Assembly: GCA_028874795.1 (NCBI GenBank)
Contig: JAPPHT010000004.1
Coordinates: forward strand, 1-37,681
Direction of reading: 5' to 3'
DNA: 37,681 bases
Source: Chloroflexota bacterium
Lineage (GTDB): Bacteria > Chloroflexota > Dehalococcoidia > Lucifugimonadales > Australimonadaceae
In this document: piece by piece, positions 1 through 13,176 of the stretch
Numbering within the stretch: the first letter of the stretch is position 1
How the letters are laid out: every line of letters starts with the position of its first letter
Made by a program: the position numbers and the translations under genes
The notes under the pieces: generated by a model
The model's database searches: none
Told to the model about the DNA's origin: nothing
What the model saw: only the letters and a program-made list of their open reading frames with translations

Positions 1-443
<443 letters not shown>

Positions 444-623
444 GGGAGTCCCCTCCATAGGGAACCCCAGGTCGGTCCGCTCGGAGAGACCTGCCCGCGT
501 CAGACGATCGGTCGAGCTTCTGCTCCTTCGTCCTGACAACGGCGGCCTCACTCCCTCCTTGCGAGGGTCCGGCGGCAACCAAGTCTTTCCTTCCACTATT
601 CACGGGTTAAGGCGCCTGAGCAC

Positions 624-653
624 AGAGAGACCAGCCCCGTGGCTGGTCTCTCT
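624..653 (+). terminator. 13-bp hairpin between 16S and tRNA-Ile
   Basis: A perfect 13-bp stem (624-636 pairing with 641-653, arm AGAGAGACCAGCC) has a 4-base CCGT loop. It is followed by CATTCTC rather than a clean T run. It may terminate the 16S transcript or be a processing stem. The -10-like TATACT at 667-672 just downstream would let the tRNA be transcribed separately, which favours termination. Confidence 0.55.
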
Positions 654-666
654 CATTCTCGGGCGC

Positions 667-672
667 TATACT
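667..672 (+). promoter_or_regulatory. candidate -10 box for tRNA-Ile
   Basis: TATACT (5 of 6 matches to TATAAT) lies just after the hairpin and 12 bases before the tRNA. A transcript would start about six bases ahead of the mature 5' end. No convincing -35 box is seen at the usual distance, since that region falls in the hairpin stem, so this is only a candidate. Confidence 0.3.
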
Positions 673-684
673 CGCTCAGCGCGT

Positions 685-761
685 GGGCCACTAGCTCAGT
701 CGGTTAGAGCGCAGTCCTGATAAGACTGAGGTCCCTGGTTCGATTCCAGGGTGGCCCACCA
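685..761 (+). tRNA. tRNA-Ile (anticodon GAU)
   Basis: A full cloverleaf can be drawn. The acceptor stem GGGCCAC (685-691) pairs with GTGGCCC (751-757). The D arm is GCTC/GAGC. The anticodon stem CAGTC/GACTG encloses the loop CTGATAA with anticodon GAT at 719-721. The T stem CCTGG/CCAGG encloses TTCGATT. The discriminator is A758, and CCA is encoded at 759-761. tRNA-Ile is the usual 16S-23S spacer tRNA, yet here it stands alone after 16S with a hairpin between them. Confidence 0.97.
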
Positions 762-953
762 CCTGTTACCAATCTCACAACGCGGCGGCTGAGGGCGACG
801 TCCGCGACGTCCGCCCCGTCGATATAGGAATGGATCGTCGGTCGGACAGCTGGCGACCACTTGGCGACGACGTGGGGTGTCGCCCCCCTGAGCGCACCAA
901 CCCGGGTCCTCGTGCTATTCTCAGTTGCCGTCTACTCGTGAGGTGAACCGGAG

Positions 954-2888
954 ATGCGTCTCAGAGCTCCGCTTGCGTTCGTCCTGCTCTTGCCAGTCCT
1001 TTTCCTGTTGCCGGGATGCACCGGGGAAGAGGTCACTCCTGAACCGGGGGCTGGCGAAGTCCCTGTGGGGACATCGGCGGCTCCGTCCGAAGCGGCGGCG
1101 GAGAACGTCTACCGGATCGGCATCGCTGAGGACCTGACCACAACCAACCACTGGGCCTACCTGGGGCCGGACGGGACCGTATGGAACGGCTACGTGCTCG
1201 CTGGAGGCAAGCCGGCCCTCTATGCGTATTCGGCCCAGAGGTACGACTGGGTCCCATCGCTGGCGGCCGACTTCCCCACTCCCCTTGAGGAGGAGGTGGT
1301 GGAAGGCGAGACATTCTGGACCACGGAAGTGGAGCTGATAGAAGGCGTGAAGTGGAGCGACGGCAGCGACGTCACCGCAGAGGACTTCGCGTTCACGGCC
1401 AATACAGCCGCGGAGATGCAGCTCACCGGGAACTGGCCTTCGATAGTAGACCCGGAGTTCTTCGACCACGCCGAGGCCGACGGCCTGTATCGGCTCAAGA
1501 TCTTCTTCAAGCAGAAGCCGGGCCTGGCGCGATGGCAGTTCGGGCTGGCGTTCATGCCCATCTTCTCGAAGGCCTACTGGGAGCCGGTGGTGGCCGAGGC
1601 CTGGCAGGCCGGCGACACGACCGAGCAGCAGAAGGTGCTGTTCTCCCATGTCCCCGAAGGGGAACCGAGCGCCGGTGGCTTCATCTTCGACCAGTGGGAA
1701 CGGGGCGCCTTCGCAGAGAAGGACAGGAACGAGGACTACTCCTTCAGCGGGACGGAGGTCGCGCTGTATGCCAGCGGCGCCTACTCCGCCACCACTACCG
1801 AGCTCAACGAGTTCACGGCCTACGGTGAGCCCGGCGGCGAGACGGTGCTGGAGTACGTGGAAGGCCCGTTCGCGGCAAGCACCATCTACTCTATCTACGG
1901 CAGCCAGGACGCAGCCGTCCTGGCCCTCAAGAAGGGCGACATCGACTTCATGCTGAACCCGCTGGGGCTGTCCAAGGGGCTGCAGGAGCAGCTGGCGGGG
2001 GAGGACGGCCTGACAACCATCGAGAATGCATCCGACGGGGTCCGCTACCTGGGGTTCAACTTCCGCAGAGCACCCATGGACAACAAGGCTTTCCGGCAGG
2101 CGGTTGCAACCCTGATAGACAAGGAATTCCTGGTGGACACCGTGCTGCAGGGCGTAGCCATCCCCATATACACGATGGTGCCGGAGGGCAACGGCGCCTG
2201 GTACAACGCCGACGTACCGCTCATCGGGAAGGGACTGACCCGCCAGGAGCGCGTCGGCAGGGCTATAGACCTGCTCAAGGAAGCAGGGTTCACCTGGGAG
2301 ACGGAGCCCCGGGTCAGCGAGGACGGCAACTTCGTCGAACAACGGGGTGAGGGACTGAGGATGCCCGACGGCGAACCCGTACCTCCGATGGAGGTGCTGG
2401 CGCCCAGTGCGGGATACGACCCTCTGCGCTCCACCTTCGCCATCTGGATCGAGCGGTGGCTGAGCGACCTGGGCATTCCTGTGCGGGCCAACCTCACCGG
2501 GTTCAACGTCATCGTTGAGCAGGTGTTCGACCAGCAGGACTTCGACATGTGGATCCTTGGCTGGGGCCTCAGTCCCTTCCCGGACTACCTCGAGTCGTTC
2601 TTCCACAGCCGTCATTCGGCACTGGAAGGGTACAATCCGGGCGGGTACAACAACCCGGACTTCGACCGCCTGGCCGACGGACTGCTTGCCGAAACCGACC
2701 TGGAGGCGGCGCGTCAGCAGGCCTTCGAGATGCAGGCGTTCCTCGCGGAAGACCTGCCCTACGTCGTGCTGTTCGACACGCCCATCGTGGAAACCTACCG
2801 GAGCGAGCGGATCGAGTTCCCCTACACTGACACATGGGGCGGTCTGCAAAGCGTTTCCGGGATGCCCACTCTGGTGGACTTCAGGTAG
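954..2888 (+). CDS. peptide/oligopeptide ABC transporter substrate-binding lipoprotein
   Basis: The 644-residue product begins with a lipoprotein signal peptide: basic MRLR, a hydrophobic core, and lipobox LPGC with Cys22 as the predicted lipidated residue. The mature part reads as an SBP family 5 (DppA/OppA-like) protein, with segments such as GVKWSDGSDVTAEDFAFT and the late GWGLSPFPDYLESFF. It should capture peptides or related solutes outside the membrane and deliver them to the permeases encoded next. GGTGAACCGGAG lies before the ATG. It heads a five-gene importer operon with 93 bases to the first permease. The substrate cannot be told from sequence; peptides, nickel chelates or sugars are all used by this family. 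Confidence 0.93.
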   Translation: MRLRAPLAFVLLLPVLFLLPGCTGEEVTPEPGAGEVPVGTSAAPSEAAAENVYRIGIAEDLTTTNHWAYLGPDGTVWNGYVLAGGKPALYAYSAQRYDWVPSLAADFPTPLEEEVVEGETFWTTEVELIEGVKWSDGSDVTAEDFAFTANTAAEMQLTGNWPSIVDPEFFDHAEADGLYRLKIFFKQKPGLARWQFGLAFMPIFSKAYWEPVVAEAWQAGDTTEQQKVLFSHVPEGEPSAGGFIFDQWERGAFAEKDRNEDYSFSGTEVALYASGAYSATTTELNEFTAYGEPGGETVLEYVEGPFAASTIYSIYGSQDAAVLALKKGDIDFMLNPLGLSKGLQEQLAGEDGLTTIENASDGVRYLGFNFRRAPMDNKAFRQAVATLIDKEFLVDTVLQGVAIPIYTMVPEGNGAWYNADVPLIGKGLTRQERVGRAIDLLKEAGFTWETEPRVSEDGNFVEQRGEGLRMPDGEPVPPMEVLAPSAGYDPLRSTFAIWIERWLSDLGIPVRANLTGFNVIVEQVFDQQDFDMWILGWGLSPFPDYLESFFHSRHSALEGYNPGGYNNPDFDRLADGLLAETDLEAARQQAFEMQAFLAEDLPYVVLFDTPIVETYRSERIEFPYTDTWGGLQSVSGMPTLVDFR

Positions 2889-2981
2889 CCTTCCCGGCAG
2901 CATGCGGCGTTCGGCACGGTCAGCCCGGACTCACGGCGGGGGAGCAACGACTCTGAGCATCGCGTTGAGAAGTCAGGCCTG

Positions 2982-4133
2982 ATGACGGGCTATCTGGTCA
3001 GGCGAACCGGGCAGATGGTGTTGACGCTGTTCCTCATCATCACGTTCACCTTCTTCCTGGTGCAGGCGCAGCCGGGGGACTACGCTTCCTTCTACGTGCT
3101 CAACCCGGACCTGCCGCCCGAAGTGAAGGACCAGATCAGGGCTGCGTTCGGGCTGGACAAACCGGCGTGGCAGCAGTACCTGATCCATCTCAAGAACACC
3201 CTCACGGGCAATCTCGGGGTGTCCTTCGGGAACTTTCCGCGGCCCGTGCTGGACGTGCTGGCGGAGCGGGTACCTCGGACGCTGGTGCTGTTCCTCACCG
3301 CCACCGCCGTGTCCTTCTACATCGGGTTCTTCCTGGGCAAGGCCATCGCCTGGCGCCGGGGCGGCCTGTTCGAGTACGGTGCCACCATCTCGGGAGCGAT
3401 GCTGTTCACGGCCTTCACACCGGCCTTCGCTCTCATGATGATCTGGGTGTTCGCCTTCAGGCTGGGCTGGTTCCCGGTGGGCAAGTTCCTGGACCCCCTG
3501 GTGTGGCGGGGGGCCGATGTCAGCGCCAACTACGTCTTCGGCAATATGCTGCTCAGCGCGGCGGCCTTCATCACCTTCGCGCTGCTGGTCATGCTGTTCC
3601 TCAAGAGGTTTGGACGGCGGGTACCGTCTGTGGTTGCCCTTCCCATACTCCTCGGTGGCGCGCTGGTCATCGTGGTGGCCTGGACCCTTTCGGGGATCGG
3701 CGGGTTGGCGCTGGACATCGTGAAGCACATGGTCCTGCCTGTCGCTACCCTCACGCTCATATCCTTCGCCGGGACGATGCTTCTGACCCGCAACAGCATG
3801 CTCGAGACCATCCGCGAGGACTACGTGATGGCTGCGCGGGCCAAGGGCCTGCCCGACAAGCAGGTGCGTGACCGCCACGCCGCCCGGAACGCCATGCTGC
3901 CGATCGTTACCAGCCTGGTCTACAGCCTGATATTCGCGATAGATGGCAGCGTGATTATCGAGAGTGTCTTCTCCTGGCCTGGCACCGGCTTGACCCTCCT
4001 CGAGGCCGTGAGGAGCGAAGACCTGCCGCTGGTCATGGGCGCCATGCTCTTCATAGGGACTCTCTCGCTCCTGGCCCACGTCATAGTCGATGTCCTTTAC
4101 GTCTACCTCGACCCCAGGATCCGCTACCAATGA
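2982..4133 (+). CDS. ABC transporter permease, DppB/OppB type
   Basis: Integral membrane permease of 383 residues. The N-terminal segment (about 12-30) is the first membrane span, and the family's N-terminal region follows. The conserved cytoplasmic EAA loop that docks the ATPase reads DYVMAARAKGLPDKQ near residue 285. At 383 residues it is longer than the usual 300-340. The extra length lies around residues 180-245, where additional hydrophobic segments flank a basic stretch (KRFGRR). Its stop overlaps the start of the next permease (ATGA at 4130), indicating translational coupling. Confidence 0.93.
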   Translation: MTGYLVRRTGQMVLTLFLIITFTFFLVQAQPGDYASFYVLNPDLPPEVKDQIRAAFGLDKPAWQQYLIHLKNTLTGNLGVSFGNFPRPVLDVLAERVPRTLVLFLTATAVSFYIGFFLGKAIAWRRGGLFEYGATISGAMLFTAFTPAFALMMIWVFAFRLGWFPVGKFLDPLVWRGADVSANYVFGNMLLSAAAFITFALLVMLFLKRFGRRVPSVVALPILLGGALVIVVAWTLSGIGGLALDIVKHMVLPVATLTLISFAGTMLLTRNSMLETIREDYVMAARAKGLPDKQVRDRHAARNAMLPIVTSLVYSLIFAIDGSVIIESVFSWPGTGLTLLEAVRSEDLPLVMGAMLFIGTLSLLAHVIVDVLYVYLDPRIRYQ

Positions 4134-5122
4134 CTACCCCAGTGCCGGTCGGCCCCATACCCACCCCGGAGTTCGAGGTCGAACTCGGCCGCGGCCGGGT
4201 GCGGTTCGTGCTGGCGCGACTGCGGCTGATGTGGCGTTCGTTCAGGAGTGGCTGGGGCATCTTCATGGAAAGCCGGATGGGCAGGCTGTCCCTCTTCACC
4301 ATAGTCGCCTTCGCCCTGATGGCGGCCGCTCATCCCATCCTGATGGCGTTCGTCTGGGACCCTGCCACCTACGACCCCGTGACGGGATACTCCTTCGACC
4401 AGGTGGAGCAGCCGGCGCCGCCGAGCTGGAAGCATCCCCTCGGGACCGATCCGTTGGGCCGGGACGTGCTGAGCCAGCTCCTCTACAGCACCCGCTCCGA
4501 GTTCGTGCTGGGGATAACCGCCGCACTGGTGACCGTGGGCATCGCGACCTTCGTCGGCGCGGTGGCCGCCTACTACGGCAGGCTGCTGGATGCCTTCTTC
4601 ATGCGGCTGGCTGACCTGATCATCGCTCTGCCGGCTATATCGCTGTTGATAGTGTTGAGCGCCCTGTTCCATCTCAACCTGTTCTACCTGGCGCTGATAA
4701 TCGGTGTGCTGGGGGGGTTCGGCGGAACGGCCATCATCCTGAAGTCTCAGGCGCTCAGCATCAAGGTGAAGCCCTTCATCGAAGCCGCGCGCGTGGCTGG
4801 CGGCGGCGACTTCCACATCATATTCGTACACATCATCCCCCACCTGTTGCCCCTGGCCCTGCTTTACATGATGTTCACCGTCACCAGCGCCATCTTTGCC
4901 GAGGCTGTGCTGTCGTTCCTCGGCCTCCTGGACCTCAGGATGAGCTGGGGAATCATGATCCATACCGCCAACACCGGCGGGTATCTGCTGGGCGGCACCC
5001 GGTATTGGTGGCTGATAGTGCCTGCAGGAGCTTCCATCACCCTTCTCTGCAGCGCGTTCTACCTGGCAGGAAGAGCCCTGGACGAGGTGGTGAACCCCCG
5101 GCTGAGGCGGCGCAATGACTGA
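4130..5122 (+). CDS. ABC transporter permease, DppC/OppC type
   Basis: Second membrane subunit, 330 residues. A long cytoplasmic N-terminus precedes the first span (about 55-75). The DppC-family signature HPLGTDPLGRDVLSQLLY lies near residue 102, followed by further hydrophobic spans. The EAA loop EAARVAGGGDFHIIFVHIIP is near residue 220. It pairs with the preceding DppB-type permease to form the channel. The start overlaps the upstream stop by four bases, and its own end overlaps the first ATPase gene by eight bases. Confidence 0.93.
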   Translation: MTTPVPVGPIPTPEFEVELGRGRVRFVLARLRLMWRSFRSGWGIFMESRMGRLSLFTIVAFALMAAAHPILMAFVWDPATYDPVTGYSFDQVEQPAPPSWKHPLGTDPLGRDVLSQLLYSTRSEFVLGITAALVTVGIATFVGAVAAYYGRLLDAFFMRLADLIIALPAISLLIVLSALFHLNLFYLALIIGVLGGFGGTAIILKSQALSIKVKPFIEAARVAGGGDFHIIFVHIIPHLLPLALLYMMFTVTSAIFAEAVLSFLGLLDLRMSWGIMIHTANTGGYLLGGTRYWWLIVPAGASITLLCSAFYLAGRALDEVVNPRLRRRND

Positions 5123-6107
5123 CCGGAGCGACCCCTTGTTGACGGTGGACGGTCTGAGCCTGAGCTATCAGACCAGGCAGGGAGAGGTGCAGGCCATCCG
5201 GAACGTCAGCTTCGAGTTGGCCCGAGGCTCCGCGCTGGGGCTGGTGGGTGAGTCCGGCTGCGGAAAGACCTCCGTCGCCAACTGCCTCATGCGCCTGTTG
5301 CCCGACAACGCACGGTTGTCGGCTGGCCGCGTGCTCCTGGACGGGCAGGACGTCTTCCTCTTGACCGAGGAGGAGATGCGACTCCAGCGGTGGCGGCGCA
5401 TCTCCATGGTCTTCCAGGCCGCCATGAACGTTCTGAATCCGGTGTACCGCGTGGGCCAGCAGATCATCGAAGCCATCGAGACGCACAACGTCGAGCCCAC
5501 AGACACCGCAGCCAGGGAGCGGGTGGCCCGCCTGTTCCGGATGGTGGGGCTGGACCCCCAGTTGATGGAGCGTTACCCCCACGAATTCAGCGGCGGCATG
5601 CGCCAGCGGGCGGTCATCGCCATGGCCTTGTCGTGCGACCCCGACCTGATGATCGCCGACGAGCCGACCACTGCTTTGGATGTCATAGTGCAGGACCGGA
5701 TACTCCGGGAGCTGAAGGCCATTCAGCAGCAACTCGCCATGAGCATCATCTACATCAGCCACGACATAGGGGCGGTCGCGGAAGTGACGGACGTGGTAGG
5801 AGTGATGTACGCCGGGCGACTGGTGGAGATGGGAGACACCGCTGACGTGTTCCAGACCCCCGCTCATCCCTACACTGCAGCGCTGATGTCTTCATTCCCG
5901 AGCATCAGCGGGGAAAGGCGTCCGTTGACCAACCTCCCCGGCGAGCCGCCGAACCTATCGGACCCTCCCCCGGGTTGTCCGTTCCATCCCCGCTGCGCTT
6001 ACGCCACAGACGTATGCCGCACCGAGTACCCGCCCCAGGTCAAGTCCGGCAGTCATTGGGCCGCCTGCTGGCACCCGCTGGATGTAACGCTGGTCCCACA
6101 GAGCTGA
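5115..6107 (+). CDS. ABC transporter ATP-binding protein, DppD/OppD type
   Basis: ATPase of 330 residues that powers the importer from the cytoplasmic side. Walker A is GESGCGKT at residues 45-52, the signature is FSGGMRQR, Walker B runs through [12 protein letters not shown], and the switch His is in YISHD. The C-terminal oligopeptide/dipeptide extension ([17 protein letters not shown]) carries the Cys-rich motif typical of peptide transporter ATPases; in some relatives it holds an iron-sulfur cluster. The gene overlaps the upstream permease and is followed after three bases by its partner ATPase. Confidence 0.95.
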   Translation: MTDRSDPLLTVDGLSLSYQTRQGEVQAIRNVSFELARGSALGLVGESGCGKTSVANCLMRLLPDNARLSAGRVLLDGQDVFLLTEEEMRLQRWRRISMVFQAAMNVLNPVYRVGQQIIEAIETHNVEPTDTAARERVARLFRMVGLDPQLMERYPHEFSGGMRQRAVIAMALSCDPDLMIADEPTTALDVIVQDRILRELKAIQQQLAMSIIYISHDIGAVAEVTDVVGVMYAGRLVEMGDTADVFQTPAHPYTAALMSSFPSISGERRPLTNLPGEPPNLSDPPPGCPFHPRCAYATDVCRTEYPPQVKSGSHWAACWHPLDVTLVPQS

Positions 6108-6110
6108 CGG

Positions 6111-7184
6111 ATGGAAAGCGTAAGTAACACTCCTGAGGCCCCGAACGCCCGGACCCCTGGCTCTGAGGCTTCAGACGGCGAGCCATTGGTGGCCGTTCAC
6201 GGCTTGACCAAACTGTTCCCCGTGGGCGCCGGTCCGTTCCGCAAGCCATCGAGCTTCATCCATGCCGTTGACGACGTCAGTTTCCAACTGGGGCACGGGG
6301 AGAGCCTCGGGCTGGTGGGAGAGTCGGGCTGTGGCAAGACGACCGTAGGCAAGCTCCTCGTCAAGCTCCTCGAGCCTACCGACGGGGAGATAGTGTTCCG
6401 GTTCGCCGATGACTCGGTTGCCCCTGCGGCTGATGACCCCTGGGACTCCGCCGCCATCAGGGGGCGGCTGTTGCGCTCCTTCCGCAGGCGCGTGCAGATG
6501 ATCTTCCAGGACCCCTATGAGTCAATGAACCCCCGGCGGACCATCTACGACATCATCTCCGAGCCACTGTCCGTGCAGGGCATGGGCGACGTTCAGTACC
6601 GGGTCGACCGCGTGCTGGAGATCCTGACGCTGGTGGGCCTTGCACCGGCAGGAGCCTTCCTGTTCCGCCACCCCCACGAGCTTTCGGGTGGGCAGCGTCA
6701 ACGGATAGCCATCGCCCGAGCGTTGGTCATCCGGCCTTCATTCGTGGTGGCCGACGAGCCGACTTCCATGCTCGACGTTTCCAGCAGAACGGGTGTGATG
6801 TCCTTGATGCAGGACCTGGCCACCGAGCTGGGGGTAGCCTACTTGTACGTTACGCACGACCTAGCGGTCGCGCGCTATATGTGCCACCGCATCGCTGTGA
6901 TGTATCTGGGGAAGGTGGTGGAACTGGCTGAGACGGAGGAGTTGCTCCGCAATCCGCTGCATCCGTATACGAAGGCGCTGTTGTCTGCCGTGCCCGTGGC
7001 TGACCCGGGACGCCGACGCCAGGTGCCGGACATACGCGGCGACCTAGCTACGCCGATAGACCCACCTTCCCGCTGCCGGTTCTACGAAAGATGCCCCGCT
7101 GCCACCGAGCGTTGTCTGAACCATCCGCATCCCCCCATAGAAGAAAAGACTCCCGGGCATCTCGTGGCTTGCTACGAGGTCTGA
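6111..7184 (+). CDS. ABC transporter ATP-binding protein, DppF/OppF type
   Basis: Second ATPase of the importer, 357 residues. Walker A is GESGCGKT near residue 70. The Q-loop [11 protein letters not shown] is typical of the DppF/OppF subfamily, followed by [19 protein letters not shown] and the switch YVTHD. The C-terminal Cys-containing extension ([14 protein letters not shown]) is present. The first roughly 25 residues, before the core begins, look like a low-complexity tail. It is the last gene of the operon; a strong hairpin follows about 90 bases later. Confidence 0.95.
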   Translation: MESVSNTPEAPNARTPGSEASDGEPLVAVHGLTKLFPVGAGPFRKPSSFIHAVDDVSFQLGHGESLGLVGESGCGKTTVGKLLVKLLEPTDGEIVFRFADDSVAPAADDPWDSAAIRGRLLRSFRRRVQMIFQDPYESMNPRRTIYDIISEPLSVQGMGDVQYRVDRVLEILTLVGLAPAGAFLFRHPHELSGGQRQRIAIARALVIRPSFVVADEPTSMLDVSSRTGVMSLMQDLATELGVAYLYVTHDLAVARYMCHRIAVMYLGKVVELAETEELLRNPLHPYTKALLSAVPVADPGRRRQVPDIRGDLATPIDPPSRCRFYERCPAATERCLNHPHPPIEEKTPGHLVACYEV

Positions 7185-7273
7185 TCAACCGGCTTCGGGC
7201 GATGCTCCCGACTCCGCGGGTTCCACAGGAACAAGCAGGACCCTGCCAACCCTTATATCCTTCCGCAGATGTG

Positions 7274-7301
7274 AGTGGGGAGGCCCGAAGGCCTCCCCAC
7301 T
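7274..7301. terminator. bidirectional hairpin between the dppF-type gene and katG
   Basis: A perfect 12-bp stem (7274-7285 with 7290-7301, arm AGTGGGGAGGCC) is closed by a CGAA tetraloop. It sits between the ends of two convergent genes, 7184 on plus and 7331 on minus. There is no long T run on either side, so efficiency is uncertain, but position and stability fit a shared terminator. Confidence 0.6.
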
Positions 7302-7330
7302 GTGTCGCTAACGCCGTTGCGAGCCCTCGT

Positions 7331-10892
<3,562 letters not shown>

Positions 10893-10926
10893 CCGCCGCC
10901 TGGATGGGGCGTTCTCTACCGGCCTG

Positions 10927-13059
10927 TCATTCCAATGGCTGGAGCGTTACCGCCGACACGTCCGGCTGGCCGAGCGCATTTACCCTGAAGCCCTGCACGC
11001 GCGGGCGCACGAGCACGTAGTCGTTGACGTGGAAGAGCGGAAAGATGCCCGCTTCGTCGATCAGCAACTGCTCCGCCTCCCCGTACATGCGCAGCCGGGT
11101 TTCACGGTCCCGTTCAGTGCGGGCGCTCTCGATGAGGCTATCGAAGCCGTCGTTCACGTACTTGCCCTCGAGGGCGTGGGAGTGCAGCAACAGGTCCAGG
11201 AAGTTCTCAGGGTCCGGGTAGTCCGCCACCCAGCCGCCGTGCCACATGTTCCCGACGACGTTCTTCAGGGAGTAGTAGTAGACGTCCGTCTCGATCAGGT
11301 CCACCTGCACCTCGATCCCCAACGCCTCCCGCCAGGCCGCGATTATGAACTGCACCATGTCCGAAGGTTCTCCGCCCCGGTCCACCGCGCTGAACACGAC
11401 GTCGGGGAAATCGTCCGCGTATGTCGATCCGGCGAGCAACCGGCGCGCCTCCTCAGGGTCGTAGGGGATCTCCCGCAGCGACTCAGAGTAGCCCGGCATG
11501 CCCGGCGGCAGGAGGCCCTTCGCGAGTTGCACGTTCCCGTCAAAGACCACCTCGATCAGCCGCCCGCGATCGAGCGCCAAGAGGAATGCTCGCCGCACGT
11601 CGGGGTCGTCGAACGGCGGCTGAGAGCCGTCCACACCCACGTAATGCGTCGTGAGTTGCGGGAACTCACGGAGTTGGCCACTCAAAGTCTCGCTCTCTCG
11701 TACAGAATCGAGTGAACCAGTGCCAACAGGTATGGCATCCCAGGCGTCCGAGAGGTACATCGCGAGTCCGCTGACGCCGGGCAAGGTGCCCAGTGGCGAG
11801 ACCACGTGCCCCAGCGATGCCGGCCTGTGGTAGTCGTCGAAACGCTGGAGGATGACGACCTCTCCTTCTTCCCAGCGGGCCAATCGATAGGGCCCGGAGC
11901 CATTGATGTCGTCGCTCATCCACCAGTCGAATCCGAGAGGTTCGACGGTGCGCCGGTCCACGATAGCGCCTGAGGGATACGTCAGTTTCGCCAGGAAGTA
12001 CTCCTTGGGCTCATCTATCGTGATGCGGACGGTGCGCTCGTTCACTACCTGCACACCGGAGACTTCCTCCGCCTCGCCATTCAGCTTTGCCAGAACCCCC
12101 ACTATGTCACCGAGGTAGGAGTGGGCCGTTTCGCTATGGAGTGCAGGGTCGGCGGCGCGCTCTATCGAGTATTTGAAGTCCTCAGCGGTGATGGGGGTCC
12201 CGTCGTGGAACGTTATGCCGTCGCGGAGGGTGAACGTGTAGACCATCCCCGCATCGTCGACTTCCCAGCTCTCGGCGAGGTCCGGTTCGATGCCGAGATC
12301 GCTCGTTATGCGAACGAGGCCGCTGAACAGGCTCGCCACGAAGAAGTGTGAGGTCGTCTCCCTGGCGATAGCCGGGTCGAGTGTCGTGGGTTCTCCAAGC
12401 GGCATCGTGAATGCGCTGTTGCGCGGGATGCCATAGGGGGCAGGAGGGAAGCTCCTGAAACTCAGCATCATTGTCTCAAGGGTCTCCTGCTGCCGTTCGA
12501 CCTCGGTCAGGGGGGCGATGAGCACCATCAGGTACGCCAGTTCACTGCGCTGCATCAACTGCACGCGCCCGACGTTGGTGCCGCCCTCGACTTCGTAGAG
12601 GATGTTCGCTCGCTCGGCCTGAGTGCCGTCGTCCAGTGTCACCATTCCGGTGCGCTCCACGCGCGGGTTACCTACTCCCTGCGTGAGGCTCAGGATGATG
12701 GCCTCCGTCTGCTCGTTGAGTGACCCCGAAGCCGCCTGCCTTGCGAACAGTAGCAGGCGCGTGATGCCCTCGCTGTCCTGGATCACCAGCCAGGCTCCCT
12801 CTCCGCCTGTCGGCGTGATCGTCCACTGTGAGGGGTAGTGCAGCGATACTCCCAACTCCTGGCTCACGAAGGGCGTGAATCCCTCCGGCACGGGGTCGGG
12901 AGTGGGCGTTGCCGTCTGTGCAGGGGCGGCGGTCGGAGTTGCCGTTGGGTCCGCGGTCGGCGTCGGCACCGGCGTTGCGGCTGGCTCTGTTTCTCCTGAA
13001 CAACCGGAAGCCAGGGCGGCAGTGAGCAACAGAAGAGCGGGCAGAAGGACACGTCTCAT
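10927..13059 (-). CDS. ABC transporter substrate-binding lipoprotein with N-terminal PsbP-like domain
   Basis: A 710-residue predicted lipoprotein with signal MRRVLLPALLLL and lipobox LASGC (Cys20). A Thr/Pro/Ala-rich tether (about 23-60, repeated ATPTPT-type units) follows. Residues about 60-203 look like a PsbP/DUF1795-type domain (LGVSLHYPSQWTITP, with a late METMMLSF-like helix). From about 205 to the end it is an SBP family 5 binding protein, shown by PLGEPTTLDPA, SWEVDDAGMVYTFTLRDGITF and GGWVADYPDPENFL. The combination is unusual. No permease or ATPase genes adjoin it, so it may feed the importer at 954-7184 or act as an orphan receptor. The PsbP-like call rests on pattern alone. Confidence 0.85.
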   Translation of the reverse strand: MRRVLLPALLLLTAALASGCSGETEPAATPVPTPTADPTATPTAAPAQTATPTPDPVPEGFTPFVSQELGVSLHYPSQWTITPTGGEGAWLVIQDSEGITRLLLFARQAASGSLNEQTEAIILSLTQGVGNPRVERTGMVTLDDGTQAERANILYEVEGGTNVGRVQLMQRSELAYLMVLIAPLTEVERQQETLETMMLSFRSFPPAPYGIPRNSAFTMPLGEPTTLDPAIARETTSHFFVASLFSGLVRITSDLGIEPDLAESWEVDDAGMVYTFTLRDGITFHDGTPITAEDFKYSIERAADPALHSETAHSYLGDIVGVLAKLNGEAEEVSGVQVVNERTVRITIDEPKEYFLAKLTYPSGAIVDRRTVEPLGFDWWMSDDINGSGPYRLARWEEGEVVILQRFDDYHRPASLGHVVSPLGTLPGVSGLAMYLSDAWDAIPVGTGSLDSVRESETLSGQLREFPQLTTHYVGVDGSQPPFDDPDVRRAFLLALDRGRLIEVVFDGNVQLAKGLLPPGMPGYSESLREIPYDPEEARRLLAGSTYADDFPDVVFSAVDRGGEPSDMVQFIIAAWREALGIEVQVDLIETDVYYYSLKNVVGNMWHGGWVADYPDPENFLDLLLHSHALEGKYVNDGFDSLIESARTERDRETRLRMYGEAEQLLIDEAGIFPLFHVNDYVLVRPRVQGFRVNALGQPDVSAVTLQPLE

Positions 13060-13176
13060 CGAGGGGCGTCTCTAAGGGGTAGTCCGGATAGTGTCTTCGC
13101 AGCCATGGCGGGTGGAACAGCGAAATGCTAAACCCGTCCCGGAGGGAGGGCTACCAGCGAGGCTCGAGCGCCGATG

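Noticed and set aside
762-953. Riboswitch ahead of the importer operon
   Set aside because: Only short GC-rich inverted repeats are seen; no known aptamer core or terminator/antiterminator pair.
921-2903. 660-codon minus-strand open frame opposite the binding lipoprotein
   Set aside because: The plus-strand frame has a lipoprotein signal and family motifs; the antisense frame has none and no ribosome binding site.
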